Source: CAZQFV01 sp964592645 (GTDB taxonomy: Bacteria; Chloroflexota; Chloroflexia; DTKN01). Taken from it: 64,000 nt of DNA. How positions within the stretch are numbered: the stretch's first letter is position 1; each line of letters begins with the position of its first letter. Shown here piece after piece: positions 24,895 to 34,120 of this stretch. The stretch covers positions 1 to 64,000 of the forward strand of contig CAZQFV010000003.1 of assembly GCA_964592645.1 (NCBI GenBank). Reading direction: 5' to 3'. Under the pieces are notes generated by a model. The model was not told the origin of the DNA, searched no databases, and was given only the letters and a program-made list of their open reading frames with translations. Both the position numbers and the translations under genes were made by a program.

Positions 24895-27543
24895 TCAGGG
24901 CCCGGCGCGCATCCCCAGTGTCAGGGGCGGGGCCACCAGCGTCCCGCCGGCCCCGGATAGCTCCCCCTCCACGATCAGCGGCGGTGCGGCCCCGGGCTGC
25001 ACCCGGGCCCGCACCAGGACCCAGCGGGCCTGACCGGGCAGGGCGCGCTCCCGCGAGACGACCTGGCGCTCCCCAATCTGCGCCATGGCGCCGTAGGCGC
25101 TCCAGGCCTGCACCACCCGCAGGCCGGCAGGCAGGCGCATGGTGAGGAAGCCCTCCTGGGCCGCCAAGGATGCGGGCTGGGCCACCAGGTAGAGGAAGAT
25201 ATCCTGGTCCGGGCCGTCCGGCGGCGCAGCGGTCCACAGGAACAGGCCGCTTGCCGCGGGCGGCGCCGGGCGGGGGAGGGCCAGCGCCCCGCCGACGCTC
25301 CACCGGGCGATAACCGGCAGGAAGGCGCTCTGGATGCCGCTGATCGTGATCGTGCCGGTGTAGACCGGCGAAAAGTTGCCGGGGTAGTAGCCGTAGCCCG
25401 AGGCGTCCTCGTACTTGACACAGACGGTGTGCGCCGCGGGGGCCTGCCGCGGGGGGCCGCCATAGGCCAGGTTCCAGGTGTAGGAGCAGGGCGGGCTCGG
25501 GCAATAGGGCATGGCCGCCCACTCCCCGCTGCCGTCCGGCCGGCAGTTGTTGGCCAGCCAGACGTTGGCGACGCCGCTCTCGTCGTCGGAGGCCTGCAGG
25601 CCGGAAACCGTGACCAGCAGGTAGACGGTCGAGGCCGGGAGCGACGGCGGCCGGCCGTTGTAGGGCGGGGTCAGGTCGAGGATGATCTGGTCGCTGTAGA
25701 GTCCCTGGTTCCCGGCCCGGTCGCGGTAGCGGGCGTAGACGGTGCGCGTGAGCGGGCCGGTTGGCTCCAATATATAGTACATCCCCGACGGAAAGTAGGA
25801 GAACCAGTTGGTGTAGTTGGCCCCGTTCTGGCTGAGCTGCACGGCCTCCAGCCCGCTGCACCCGACGATCCTGTCGAGATCCTCGGCCCCGACCCAGACC
25901 ATGGTGCGGTTCGTATAGGCCCGCCCCCCGTTGAGCGCCATGCTGGTCAGCAGGTAGTCGTCGAACAGGATGACGTCGCTGTAGACGGGGGAGAGGGTGC
26001 CGTCGACGGCGTCCCGGAACTGGGCGTAGACGGTCTTGGAGCCGCAGTTCTGGGGAAACCCCAGGAGCCGCCAGTTGGGCACCGACGGCGCCAGGGAGAC
26101 AAAGGTGGGGTTGGCGTGAAAGTCGGCATAGTTATCGTAGCGCATCTCCAGGGCGTGGCCGACGGGCGAGGCGGCGTCCAACTGGAGCGTCACCGTCAGC
26201 CGCCGGGTATAGGTGATGCTGCCGGCGGGGTCCTGGGCCACGGCCTGCACCGAGCCGGAGGGGACGGCCGGTGTCGGCGTGGCGGTAGTCGGCGCGGGGG
26301 TGGCGGTCGGCGGCACGCCCCCCTCGACGACGGCCTGGGAGTAGTAGATGTCCAGTTGGCCCGGGGCCATGTCCTGCCAGACGATGTGGGCGTAGCCGCC
26401 GGCCTGGGCGGCGATCTCGGGCCAGTAGGAGCGGGAGCCGTTGCGCGAGGTGTTCTCGTCGCCCAGCCAGGTGGAGCCGCAGTCGGTGGAGTGGGAGAAA
26501 TAGATCTCCTCGGCGGTCTCGCGGTGGTCCTGCCAGACCGCGTAGACGAAGCAGGCGTTGTCGGCGGCGACGGCCGAGCGGATGGCCTTGGTCGAGTTGG
26601 AGACCTGCTTATAGGGCAGCCACTGCGTGCCATCCCAGCGGCGGAAGAGGATCTGCGGGTTTTCGGCGCCGTAGAGCTCGTCGTCCCAGGTGACAAAGAG
26701 GTTGCCGTTGCCGTCGGCCACGAGGTCGGGGAAGTAGGAGTGGGAGTTGGCGGTGCCGGAGATGTTGAGCGGCGCGCTCCAGGCGCCGGCGGTGTACTTG
26801 CTGTACAGGATCTCGTACTTGGCGCTCGCGCCGGTGGAGCTGCGCCAGACCATGTGCGGGACATTGTCGGGGCTGATGGCCAGGCTGACGTTGAGGTCCT
26901 GCCCGGTGCTGGTGGAGACCTTGGCGATGGCGCTCCAGTCCCCGCCGGCCGGCCGGTAGCGGGCATAGACCTCCGAGTTCTCCGGCACGAGGGCCATCTG
27001 CCAGGCGACCCAGACCTGGCCCTGGCTATCGATGCCGATGTCCGGGTAGAAGGAGGAGTCGCGCCCCGTGCCCAGGGCCAGGGAGATGTTCTCGGATGCG
27101 CTCCAGGCGCCGCCCGCAGGCTTGTAGGCGTAGAGGATGTCGTAGGGTTTGGAGGCGCCGCTCGTCCAGACGGCGTGGATCGTCCCCTGGCCGTCGATGG
27201 CGATCGCCGGGTTGGCATAGGCCGGGTTCCTCTCCGGGCCGATCCACTCCCAGGCGTCCCAGGTCGTGCCCTGCCCCTTGGTGTAGGCCGCGCCGTAAGA
27301 GCCGTCGTTGCCCTCCATCCAGGCGGCGTGCAGCAGGCCGCTGGCGGCGCGCAGGATGCGCGGGTGCTGGCTGTTGGGCTCCGCGGGGGAATTGGAGATA
27401 TTGTAGGGCGCGGAGAAGGAGCTGTCCAGGGCCGCCGCGCCGGCCCGGCCGGCGGGCCCCAGCCCGCGCGGCGCCGACAGGACAAGCGCCAACAGGGACA
27501 ACAGAGCGATCAAGCCCAGGGCCAGGATGGTCTTTCGGGGCAT
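24895..27543 (-). CDS. Secreted sialidase-like beta-propeller surface protein (paralogue 2)
   Basis: 882 aa, same order as the protein at 21088-23730: signal peptide (LALGLIALLSLLALVLS), propeller with Asp-box-like STDCGSTWLGDE, a Thr/Ala/Pro linker (TATPAPTTATPTPAVP), beta-sandwich modules, QSAFLPVIAR, and a C-terminal sandwich ending VQPGAAPP. The stretch AGGYAHIVWQDMAPGQLDIYY is identical in the two. The start is ATG at 27543 (7 nt after AAGGAG); an adjacent ATG at 27546 is also possible. Probably a cell-surface adhesin or sugar-binding protein. It has its own promoter. Confidence 0.82.
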   Translation of the reverse strand: MPRKTILALGLIALLSLLALVLSAPRGLGPAGRAGAAALDSSFSAPYNISNSPAEPNSQHPRILRAASGLLHAAWMEGNDGSYGAAYTKGQGTTWDAWEWIGPERNPAYANPAIAIDGQGTIHAVWTSGASKPYDILYAYKPAGGAWSASENISLALGTGRDSSFYPDIGIDSQGQVWVAWQMALVPENSEVYARYRPAGGDWSAIAKVSTSTGQDLNVSLAISPDNVPHMVWRSSTGASAKYEILYSKYTAGAWSAPLNISGTANSHSYFPDLVADGNGNLFVTWDDELYGAENPQILFRRWDGTQWLPYKQVSNSTKAIRSAVAADNACFVYAVWQDHRETAEEIYFSHSTDCGSTWLGDENTSRNGSRSYWPEIAAQAGGYAHIVWQDMAPGQLDIYYSQAVVEGGVPPTATPAPTTATPTPAVPSGSVQAVAQDPAGSITYTRRLTVTLQLDAASPVGHALEMRYDNYADFHANPTFVSLAPSVPNWRLLGFPQNCGSKTVYAQFRDAVDGTLSPVYSDVILFDDYLLTSMALNGGRAYTNRTMVWVGAEDLDRIVGCSGLEAVQLSQNGANYTNWFSYFPSGMYYILEPTGPLTRTVYARYRDRAGNQGLYSDQIILDLTPPYNGRPPSLPASTVYLLVTVSGLQASDDESGVANVWLANNCRPDGSGEWAAMPYCPSPPCSYTWNLAYGGPPRQAPAAHTVCVKYEDASGYGYYPGNFSPVYTGTITISGIQSAFLPVIARWSVGGALALPRPAPPAASGLFLWTAAPPDGPDQDIFLYLVAQPASLAAQEGFLTMRLPAGLRVVQAWSAYGAMAQIGERQVVSRERALPGQARWVLVRARVQPGAAPPLIVEGELSGAGGTLVAPPLTLGMRAGP

Positions 27544-27614
27544 CATCAAACTCCTTGCGGCCCGGCTCACGCCTCCCGCCCGCGATCTGTCCGGCCGCCT
27601 GCTCTCTCGGACTC

Positions 27615-27642
27615 ATTATAGCATAACGCCGATGAATGTAAA
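27615..27642 (-). promoter_or_regulatory. SigA-type extended -10 promoter for surface paralogue 2
   Basis: On the minus strand TTTACA (27637-27642), 16 bp ending ATGC, then TATAAT (27615-27620). Confidence 0.7.
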
Positions 27643-27671
27643 GTCGATTTCGATCGGCGGTGGGGTTGTTT

Positions 27672-27700
27672 TTGCGCCCGGTGGGGCCCTGTGCTATAAT
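27672..27700 (+). promoter_or_regulatory. SigA-type promoter for the aminotransferase
   Basis: TTGCGC (27672-27677), 17 bp ending GTGC, then TATAAT (27695-27700). It lies 29 bp from the divergent promoter at 27615-27642. Confidence 0.75.
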
Positions 27701-27753
27701 GGGCGGTCGTACCAGATGCCCGGTGCCGCGCATGTTGAACAAGGAGGTTCGCC

Positions 27754-28920
27754 ATGCCTAGAGATTTTCTCTCGGCCAAAGTCAAGACCGTCCCCCCTTC
27801 CGGGATCCGCCGCTTCTTCGACATTATCGCCACCATGAAGGACGTCATCTCCCTGGGGGTCGGCGAGCCCGATTTTGTCACCCCCGCCCATATCATCCAG
27901 GCCGGCGTGCAGTCGCTGGAGGAGGGCCGCACCGCCTATACCTCCAACTCCGGCCTGCTCGAGCTGCGCCAACTGCTCTCCGCTCACCTGGAGCGGCTCT
28001 ACGGCGTGCGGTACGACCCGGAGACCGAGCTGCTCATCACGGTCGGCGTGAGCGAGGCCCTGCAGATCGCCCTCCTTGCCACGGTCGACCCGGGCGAAGA
28101 GGTCCTGGTGCCCGAGCCCTGCTTCGTCTCCTACCGGCCGGGGGTCATCTTTGCCGGCGGCACGCCGGTCACCGTGCCCACCTTTTACGAGGACGATTTC
28201 CAACTGACGGCCGGCCGGCTGAAAAAGGCCCTCTCCAAGCGCACCAAGGGGCTGCTGCTGGGCTATCCCAACAACCCCACCGGCGCGGTGATGACCCGCG
28301 CCTGCCTGGAGGAGATCGCCGACCTGGCCGAGCGCCACGACCTGCTGATCTACTCCGACGAGATCTATGACCGGTTGGTCTATGGCATCGAGCACACCTG
28401 CTTCGCCTCCCTGCCGGGGATGCGCGAGCGCACCGTCCTGCTGGGCGGATTCTCCAAGGCCTATGCCATGACCGGGTGGCGGGTGGGCTACGTGGCCGCG
28501 CCGGCGGCCATCGCCAAGGAGATCCGCAAGGTCCACCAGTACGCCATCATGTGCGCGCCCACCGTCAGCCAGTGGGCCGCGGTGGAGGCGCTGAAGGCCG
28601 GCGAGCCCGACGTCCAGCGCATGCGGGCCGAGTACGACCGCCGCCGCCAGGTGATCGTCAAGGGGCTGAACGCCATCGGGCTGACCTGCTTCGAGCCGCG
28701 CGGCGCCTTTTACACCTTTCCCAGCATCGCCAGCACGCGCATGTCGTGCGAAGAGTTCTCGGAGAAGCTGCTCTTCGAGGAAAAGGTCGCCGTGGTCCCG
28801 GGCAGCGCCTTTGGCGACTGTGGGATGGGCTATGTCCGGGCCTGCTACGCCGCCTCGATGGAGAATATCGAAGAGGCCCTGGTGCGGATGGGCCGGTTTG
28901 TGGAAAAGTACGGACGATAA
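27754..28920 (+). CDS. Class I/II PLP-dependent aminotransferase
   Basis: 388 aa. Fold-type I motifs are in order: SLGVGEPDF near the N-terminus, YTSNSGLLELR, LLLGYPNNPTG, LIYSDEIYDRL, and the PLP-lysine region GGFSKAYAMTGWRVGY. It transfers an amino group between amino acids and 2-oxo acids in the cytosol. It most resembles aspartate or aromatic aminotransferases of subgroup I-gamma, but the substrate cannot be fixed from sequence. AAGGAGG precedes the ATG. A small zinc-finger membrane protein follows with a 10-nt gap. Confidence 0.92.
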   Translation: MPRDFLSAKVKTVPPSGIRRFFDIIATMKDVISLGVGEPDFVTPAHIIQAGVQSLEEGRTAYTSNSGLLELRQLLSAHLERLYGVRYDPETELLITVGVSEALQIALLATVDPGEEVLVPEPCFVSYRPGVIFAGGTPVTVPTFYEDDFQLTAGRLKKALSKRTKGLLLGYPNNPTGAVMTRACLEEIADLAERHDLLIYSDEIYDRLVYGIEHTCFASLPGMRERTVLLGGFSKAYAMTGWRVGYVAAPAAIAKEIRKVHQYAIMCAPTVSQWAAVEALKAGEPDVQRMRAEYDRRRQVIVKGLNAIGLTCFEPRGAFYTFPSIASTRMSCEEFSEKLLFEEKVAVVPGSAFGDCGMGYVRACYAASMENIEEALVRMGRFVEKYGR

Positions 28921-28930
28921 GGAGGCTGCC

Positions 28931-29260
28931 ATGTCCAACACCTGTGCCTACTGCGCCGGCGACGCCACGGCGACCTGCACGATGTGCGGCAAGCCGATCT
29001 GCACCGATCACACCCAGAAGGCGCTGCCGTACCTGGCGCTCGGCGAGATGGTGCGCACCATCTTCCAGACGCTCTTCCGCGCCCCGGCGACGCTGCCGGG
29101 GCTGCTGATGGATCCCGGGGAGGAGGAGCCCTTCTGCACCGAGTGCGTCCGCCTCAACTCGGAGCGCCGGGTGCGGGAGCAGCGCAAGTTTTTCTATATC
29201 GCCCTGGCGGCGGTGGTCGTCTGCGGGGCCATCATCTACCTGCTGGTGCGCTTCCTATAG
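28931..29260 (+). CDS. Small B-box-like zinc-finger membrane protein
   Basis: 109 aa. CAYCAGDATATCTMCGKPICTDH near the N-terminus has the CxxC spacing and CTDH end of a B-box-like zinc finger. A second CTEC lies near residue 75. A single hydrophobic helix at the C-terminus (about 88-107, YIALAAVVVCGAIIYLLVRF) suggests a tail anchor, with the zinc part in the cytosol. The ATG has GGAGG 6 nt upstream, overlapping the aminotransferase stop. The role is unknown. Confidence 0.75.
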   Translation: MSNTCAYCAGDATATCTMCGKPICTDHTQKALPYLALGEMVRTIFQTLFRAPATLPGLLMDPGEEEPFCTECVRLNSERRVREQRKFFYIALAAVVVCGAIIYLLVRFL

Positions 29261-29277
29261 CAGCAGGACAAGTTTAT

Positions 29278-29306
29278 TTGCGCAATTCTCGCTCCTGTGC
29301 TATACT
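29278..29306 (+). promoter_or_regulatory. SigA-type promoter for the ATP synthase operon
   Basis: TTGCGC (29278-29283), 17 bp ending TGTGC, then TATACT (29301-29306). It lies 80 bp before atpB and is the only good promoter I see before the long plus-strand block to 40094. Confidence 0.75.
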
Positions 29307-29386
29307 TGGCGCGCGTTTTCCGGCGCTCCCGATATACAGCTTGTTTGTGGAGAACCTGCAGCTCGCCGAGGATGGAGGCAAGCTCG

Positions 29387-30436
29387 ATGAAGAAACGACG
29401 CACACTGCTGATCGTCCTTTTGGTCCTGCTCGTCGTCGGGGCCGGGCTGTACGGCCTGGGCGCACTTATCTTTCCCGGGGCCCCCACGACGATCTTTACC
29501 GCCAGGATGCACATTCCCCGCCCCAAGCCCGAGCCCATCCTCCGCATCCACCTGGGTGGGCTGGAGATCCCGATCACCAATACCGCCTTTAGCAGCTTTG
29601 TGTCGATGCTGGTGCTGGTGATCATCGCCCTCCTGGTCTCGCGCAGCATGCAGCGGCGCAGCGAGGAGGAGCGCATCAGGAACCCGCGGGGCCTGCAGAA
29701 TGTGGCCGAGTGGGCGATGGAGTACCTCATCAACCTGCTGGAGGGGGCGGCCGGCAAGAACCGGCTGAAGAAGCGGCCCCTCGGGCGGGCCATCTTTCCG
29801 CTGGTGGCCACCCTGTTCATCTTTATCATCTTTGCCAACTGGTTCAGCCTGGTGCCGGGGTTCAGCACCATCGTCGTCGGCGCGCCCGCGGCCGCGGAGG
29901 CGGAGGCGGTGACGGCCGAGCATACCGAGGCCGCCGCCCCGGCCGAGGGGGAGCAAGCGGCCGCCCACGGGGCCAACCGCATCCTGTGGCTCTTTGGCCC
30001 CGGCACCGCCGAGCCGATCCCGCTCTTGCGCGCGGCCAACAGCCACCTGGCCATCACCGCCGGCATGGCGATTATCGCCGTCGTCGTCGTCCAGGTGCTG
30101 GGGGCGATGCAGCATGGGCCGCTGGGCTACATCAAGCACCTGGCGACCGACGCGCCGGGCGTGATGAAGGGGATCATGTTCCCCATCCATATCATCTCGG
30201 AGTTTTCGCATATCATCTCCCTGAGCGCCCGTCTCTTTGGCAACCTGTACGGCGGCGACGTGCTCCTGGCGGTCATCTTCAACCTGCTGGCGCCGCTCGT
30301 CCCGGCCCTTTTCCTGGGCATCGAGGCCTTTTTCTACTACATCCAGGCCCTGCTCTTTTCCGTGCTGACCACAGTCTATATCTCGATGGCCGTGGGTGGA
30401 GGCCACCATGAAGAGGCGGCCCCCGCCCACCACTGA
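29387..30436 (+). CDS. atpB: ATP synthase subunit a
   Basis: 349 aa. Subunit a forms the proton half-channels of F0. The C-terminal core has HIISEFSHIISLSARLFGNLYGGD, with the essential Arg in SARLFGN. There are about six membrane segments. Between two of them (about residues 165-205) is an unusual Ala/Glu-rich insertion (APAAAEAEAVTAEHTEAAAP), not expected in a typical subunit a. ATG at 29387 follows GGAGG by 8 nt; the frame open from 29297 was not used. First gene of the operon. There is no atpI immediately upstream. Confidence 0.93.
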   Translation: MKKRRTLLIVLLVLLVVGAGLYGLGALIFPGAPTTIFTARMHIPRPKPEPILRIHLGGLEIPITNTAFSSFVSMLVLVIIALLVSRSMQRRSEEERIRNPRGLQNVAEWAMEYLINLLEGAAGKNRLKKRPLGRAIFPLVATLFIFIIFANWFSLVPGFSTIVVGAPAAAEAEAVTAEHTEAAAPAEGEQAAAHGANRILWLFGPGTAEPIPLLRAANSHLAITAGMAIIAVVVVQVLGAMQHGPLGYIKHLATDAPGVMKGIMFPIHIISEFSHIISLSARLFGNLYGGDVLLAVIFNLLAPLVPALFLGIEAFFYYIQALLFSVLTTVYISMAVGGGHHEEAAPAHH

Positions 30437-30461
30437 TCCCGCGCAAAGGAGGCAAAGCACG

Positions 30462-30677
30462 ATGGATCCCAAGTTCGCTGCTGCACTGGCTATGGGCATC
30501 GGTTCAATCGGTCCGGCCCTGGGCATCGGCATGGCCGTAGCCAAGGCAATGGAAGCTATCGGGCGCAACCCCGAAGCGGCCGGCCCGATCCAGGGCGTCA
30601 TGATCCTCGGCATCGGCCTGGCCGAAGCCGTCGCCATCTACGCCTTTGTTACGGCCCTGGCGATCCTTTTCACCTAG
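30462..30677 (+). CDS. atpE: ATP synthase subunit c
   Basis: 71 aa hairpin of two membrane helices. The polar loop is GRNPEAAG, and the ion-binding carboxylate lies in GLAEAVAIYAF. The residue after that Glu is Ala, not Ser/Thr, which favours proton over sodium coupling. ATG at 30462 has AGGAGG 9 nt upstream. The longer frame from 30396 reads through the end of atpB. Confidence 0.95.
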   Translation: MDPKFAAALAMGIGSIGPALGIGMAVAKAMEAIGRNPEAAGPIQGVMILGIGLAEAVAIYAFVTALAILFT

Positions 30678-30726
30678 GTCGCTGGACTGGCTCATCGGAA
30701 CCGGTGCGCCCGAGGACGCCAGGAGC

Positions 30727-30747
30727 CGGCCCCGCCCCGTGGGGCCG
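30727..30747 (+). other. Stem-loop between atpE and atpF
   Basis: A 7-bp GC stem (CGGCCCC / GGGGCCG) with a 7-nt loop and no T-tract. It may stabilise the 3' end of the highly needed atpE message rather than terminate it. Confidence 0.35.
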
Positions 30748-30802
30748 TTGCCCAACCGGGGTCCGCCGGGCTCACCGATAGCACGAAGCGAGGCGCAGAG
30801 CG

Positions 30803-31558
30803 ATGTTCGAATCATTGGGGATCGACCTCGTCAGCCTGCTGTGGCAGATTGTAGCCTTCTGCGGCCTGATCCTGCTGTTGAGAATGCTCCTCTTCAAGCC
30901 GCTCCGCAAGACCCTGGATGAACGCAGTCGCCGCATCCAGGAGAGCATGGAAGAGGCCGAGCGGATCAAGCAGCAGGCCGCACGGGCCGACGAGGAGTTC
31001 AAGACGCGCATGGAAGAGGCCCAACAGCAGGCTATGCGGGTCCTGGATGAGAACCGCGAGGCGGCCCGCCAGGAGCGGGAGAAACTCCTGGAGCAGGCTC
31101 GCCACGAGGCGCAGCAGTTCATGGAAGAGGCCCGGGTACAGCTCGACTTGGAACGGCGCGACGCCGCGCGCGAGACGCGCCGCCAGGTGGCCGGGCTGGC
31201 CGTGCTGGCCGCCGGCCGGCTCATCGGCGAGTCGCTGGATACCGACAGGCACCACCGCCTGGTGGAGCAGTACGTGGCCGAGCTGGACCAGCCGCTGGCC
31301 GAGCTGCAGCGCACCCTGGCCGACCAGCCCCCTCCCGGCGTCGGAGCCGCCCAGGTACGCAGCGCCGCCCCCCTGGACGAGGAGACCCAGGCCGCGATCC
31401 GCGCCCTGCTGCACAAGGCGCTGGGCCGCGAGGTGACGGTGGCCTACGCCACCGACGCCCGGCTGATCGGCGGCCTCGTCCTGCAGGTGGGCGACCAGGT
31501 GGTCGACCTGAGCGTGGCCCGCAAGCTGAGCGATCTCTTCCGCGAACTCGCCGCATAG
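30803..31558 (+). CDS. atpF: ATP synthase subunit b fused to the C-terminal part of delta
   Basis: 251 aa. Residues about 8-30 are the membrane anchor of b (LLWQIVAFCGLILLLRMLLF) and about 33-150 its long coiled coil. After a linker, residues about 185-251 match the C-terminal domain of delta (AAPLDEETQ, then DARLIGGLVLQVGDQVVDLSV). The N-terminal helical bundle of delta, which normally binds the alpha subunits, is not present, and no separate atpH exists in the operon. Fusions of b and delta are known in actinobacteria, but those keep full delta. The start has GAGG about 9 nt upstream. Confidence 0.9.
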   Translation: MFESLGIDLVSLLWQIVAFCGLILLLRMLLFKPLRKTLDERSRRIQESMEEAERIKQQAARADEEFKTRMEEAQQQAMRVLDENREAARQEREKLLEQARHEAQQFMEEARVQLDLERRDAARETRRQVAGLAVLAAGRLIGESLDTDRHHRLVEQYVAELDQPLAELQRTLADQPPPGVGAAQVRSAAPLDEETQAAIRALLHKALGREVTVAYATDARLIGGLVLQVGDQVVDLSVARKLSDLFRELAA

Positions 31559-31667
31559 GGGAAGGGGCCGCGGAGCAGAGGACGGCGGCTGGGAACCAGG
31601 GCCAGCAGCCCCGGCCGATACGGGGGCCGCATCCCGTCACCGCCTCTAGGCGCCCTTGGAGGTTTGC

Positions 31668-33164
<1,497 letters not shown>

Positions 33165-33209
33165 GCCGCGCCGGGCCTAGTGGCATAGAAGAGTCGAGGT
33201 CGATAGATC

Positions 33210-34100
33210 GTGTCCGCCGTTCGCGAGATCCGCCGCCGCATCCGCAGCGTCAAGAACATGGCCCAGATCACCAAGGCCATGGAGGCCGTCTCGGCCTCCA
33301 AGATGCGCCGGGCCATGGCCAATGTCTTGGCCTCGCGGGCCTACTCGCTGCGCATGTGGGACGTCATCAACGACCTGGTGGACCGCTACACCCCGGCCAC
33401 CGGCCGGCCGCTGCACCCCCTGCTGGCTACCCCCCCGGCCATGCGCACCGTCGCCATGGTCCTGGTCTCGGCCGACCGCGGGCTCTGCGGCTCCTATAAT
33501 ATCGAGATCATCCGCGAGGGAGTGCGCTTCATCCGCGAGCAGCAGGAAAAGGGCATCACCACCCAGGTGCTGGCCGTCGGGCAGCGCGGCCGCGACTTTA
33601 TGGTGCGCCTGGGCGTCAACGTGATCGCCGAGGTGACCAAGCTGAGCGACCAGCCCAGCCTCCTGGACACGGTGCCCATCTCGCGGGTCATCTTGCAGGG
33701 CTGGGAGCGGGGCGAGTTCGACGCCGTCTACCTGGCCTATACCGACTTTATCAACGTGCTGTCCCACCGCCCGCGCATCCGCCCACTGCTGCCGCTGACC
33801 TCTTTCAGCGAGCATGCCGAGGGCGGCAAGGTCGATTACATCTATGAGCCGGGCCCGCTGGAGGTCCTATCAGAGCTGCTGCCGCGCTTCGTGGAGGTCG
33901 AGGTCTACCAGGCCATCCTGGAATCCCTGGCCAGCGAGCACAGCGCGCGGATGGTCAGCATGCGCAACGCCACCGAGAACGCCAACGAGCTGACCAAGGA
34001 GTTGACCCTTTCTTACAACAAGGCCCGCCAGTCTGCCATCACCAAGGAGATCACCGAGCTGACCGGCGGAGCGGCGGCCCTGGAGGAGAGCAGGCAGTAG
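33210..34100 (+). CDS. atpG: ATP synthase subunit gamma
   Basis: 296 aa. N-terminal IRRRIRSVKNMAQITKAMEAVSASKMRR and the C-terminal helix (SARMVSMRNATENANELTKEL, LTLSYNKARQSAITKEI) are the two halves of the rotor coiled coil. A Rossmann-like middle carries SADRGLCGSYN. The start is GTG at 33210, with GAGG about 10 nt upstream. Confidence 0.96.
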   Translation: MSAVREIRRRIRSVKNMAQITKAMEAVSASKMRRAMANVLASRAYSLRMWDVINDLVDRYTPATGRPLHPLLATPPAMRTVAMVLVSADRGLCGSYNIEIIREGVRFIREQQEKGITTQVLAVGQRGRDFMVRLGVNVIAEVTKLSDQPSLLDTVPISRVILQGWERGEFDAVYLAYTDFINVLSHRPRIRPLLPLTSFSEHAEGGKVDYIYEPGPLEVLSELLPRFVEVEVYQAILESLASEHSARMVSMRNATENANELTKELTLSYNKARQSAITKEITELTGGAAALEESRQ

Positions 34101-34120
34101 ACACCGGAGGAGGCACCTAC

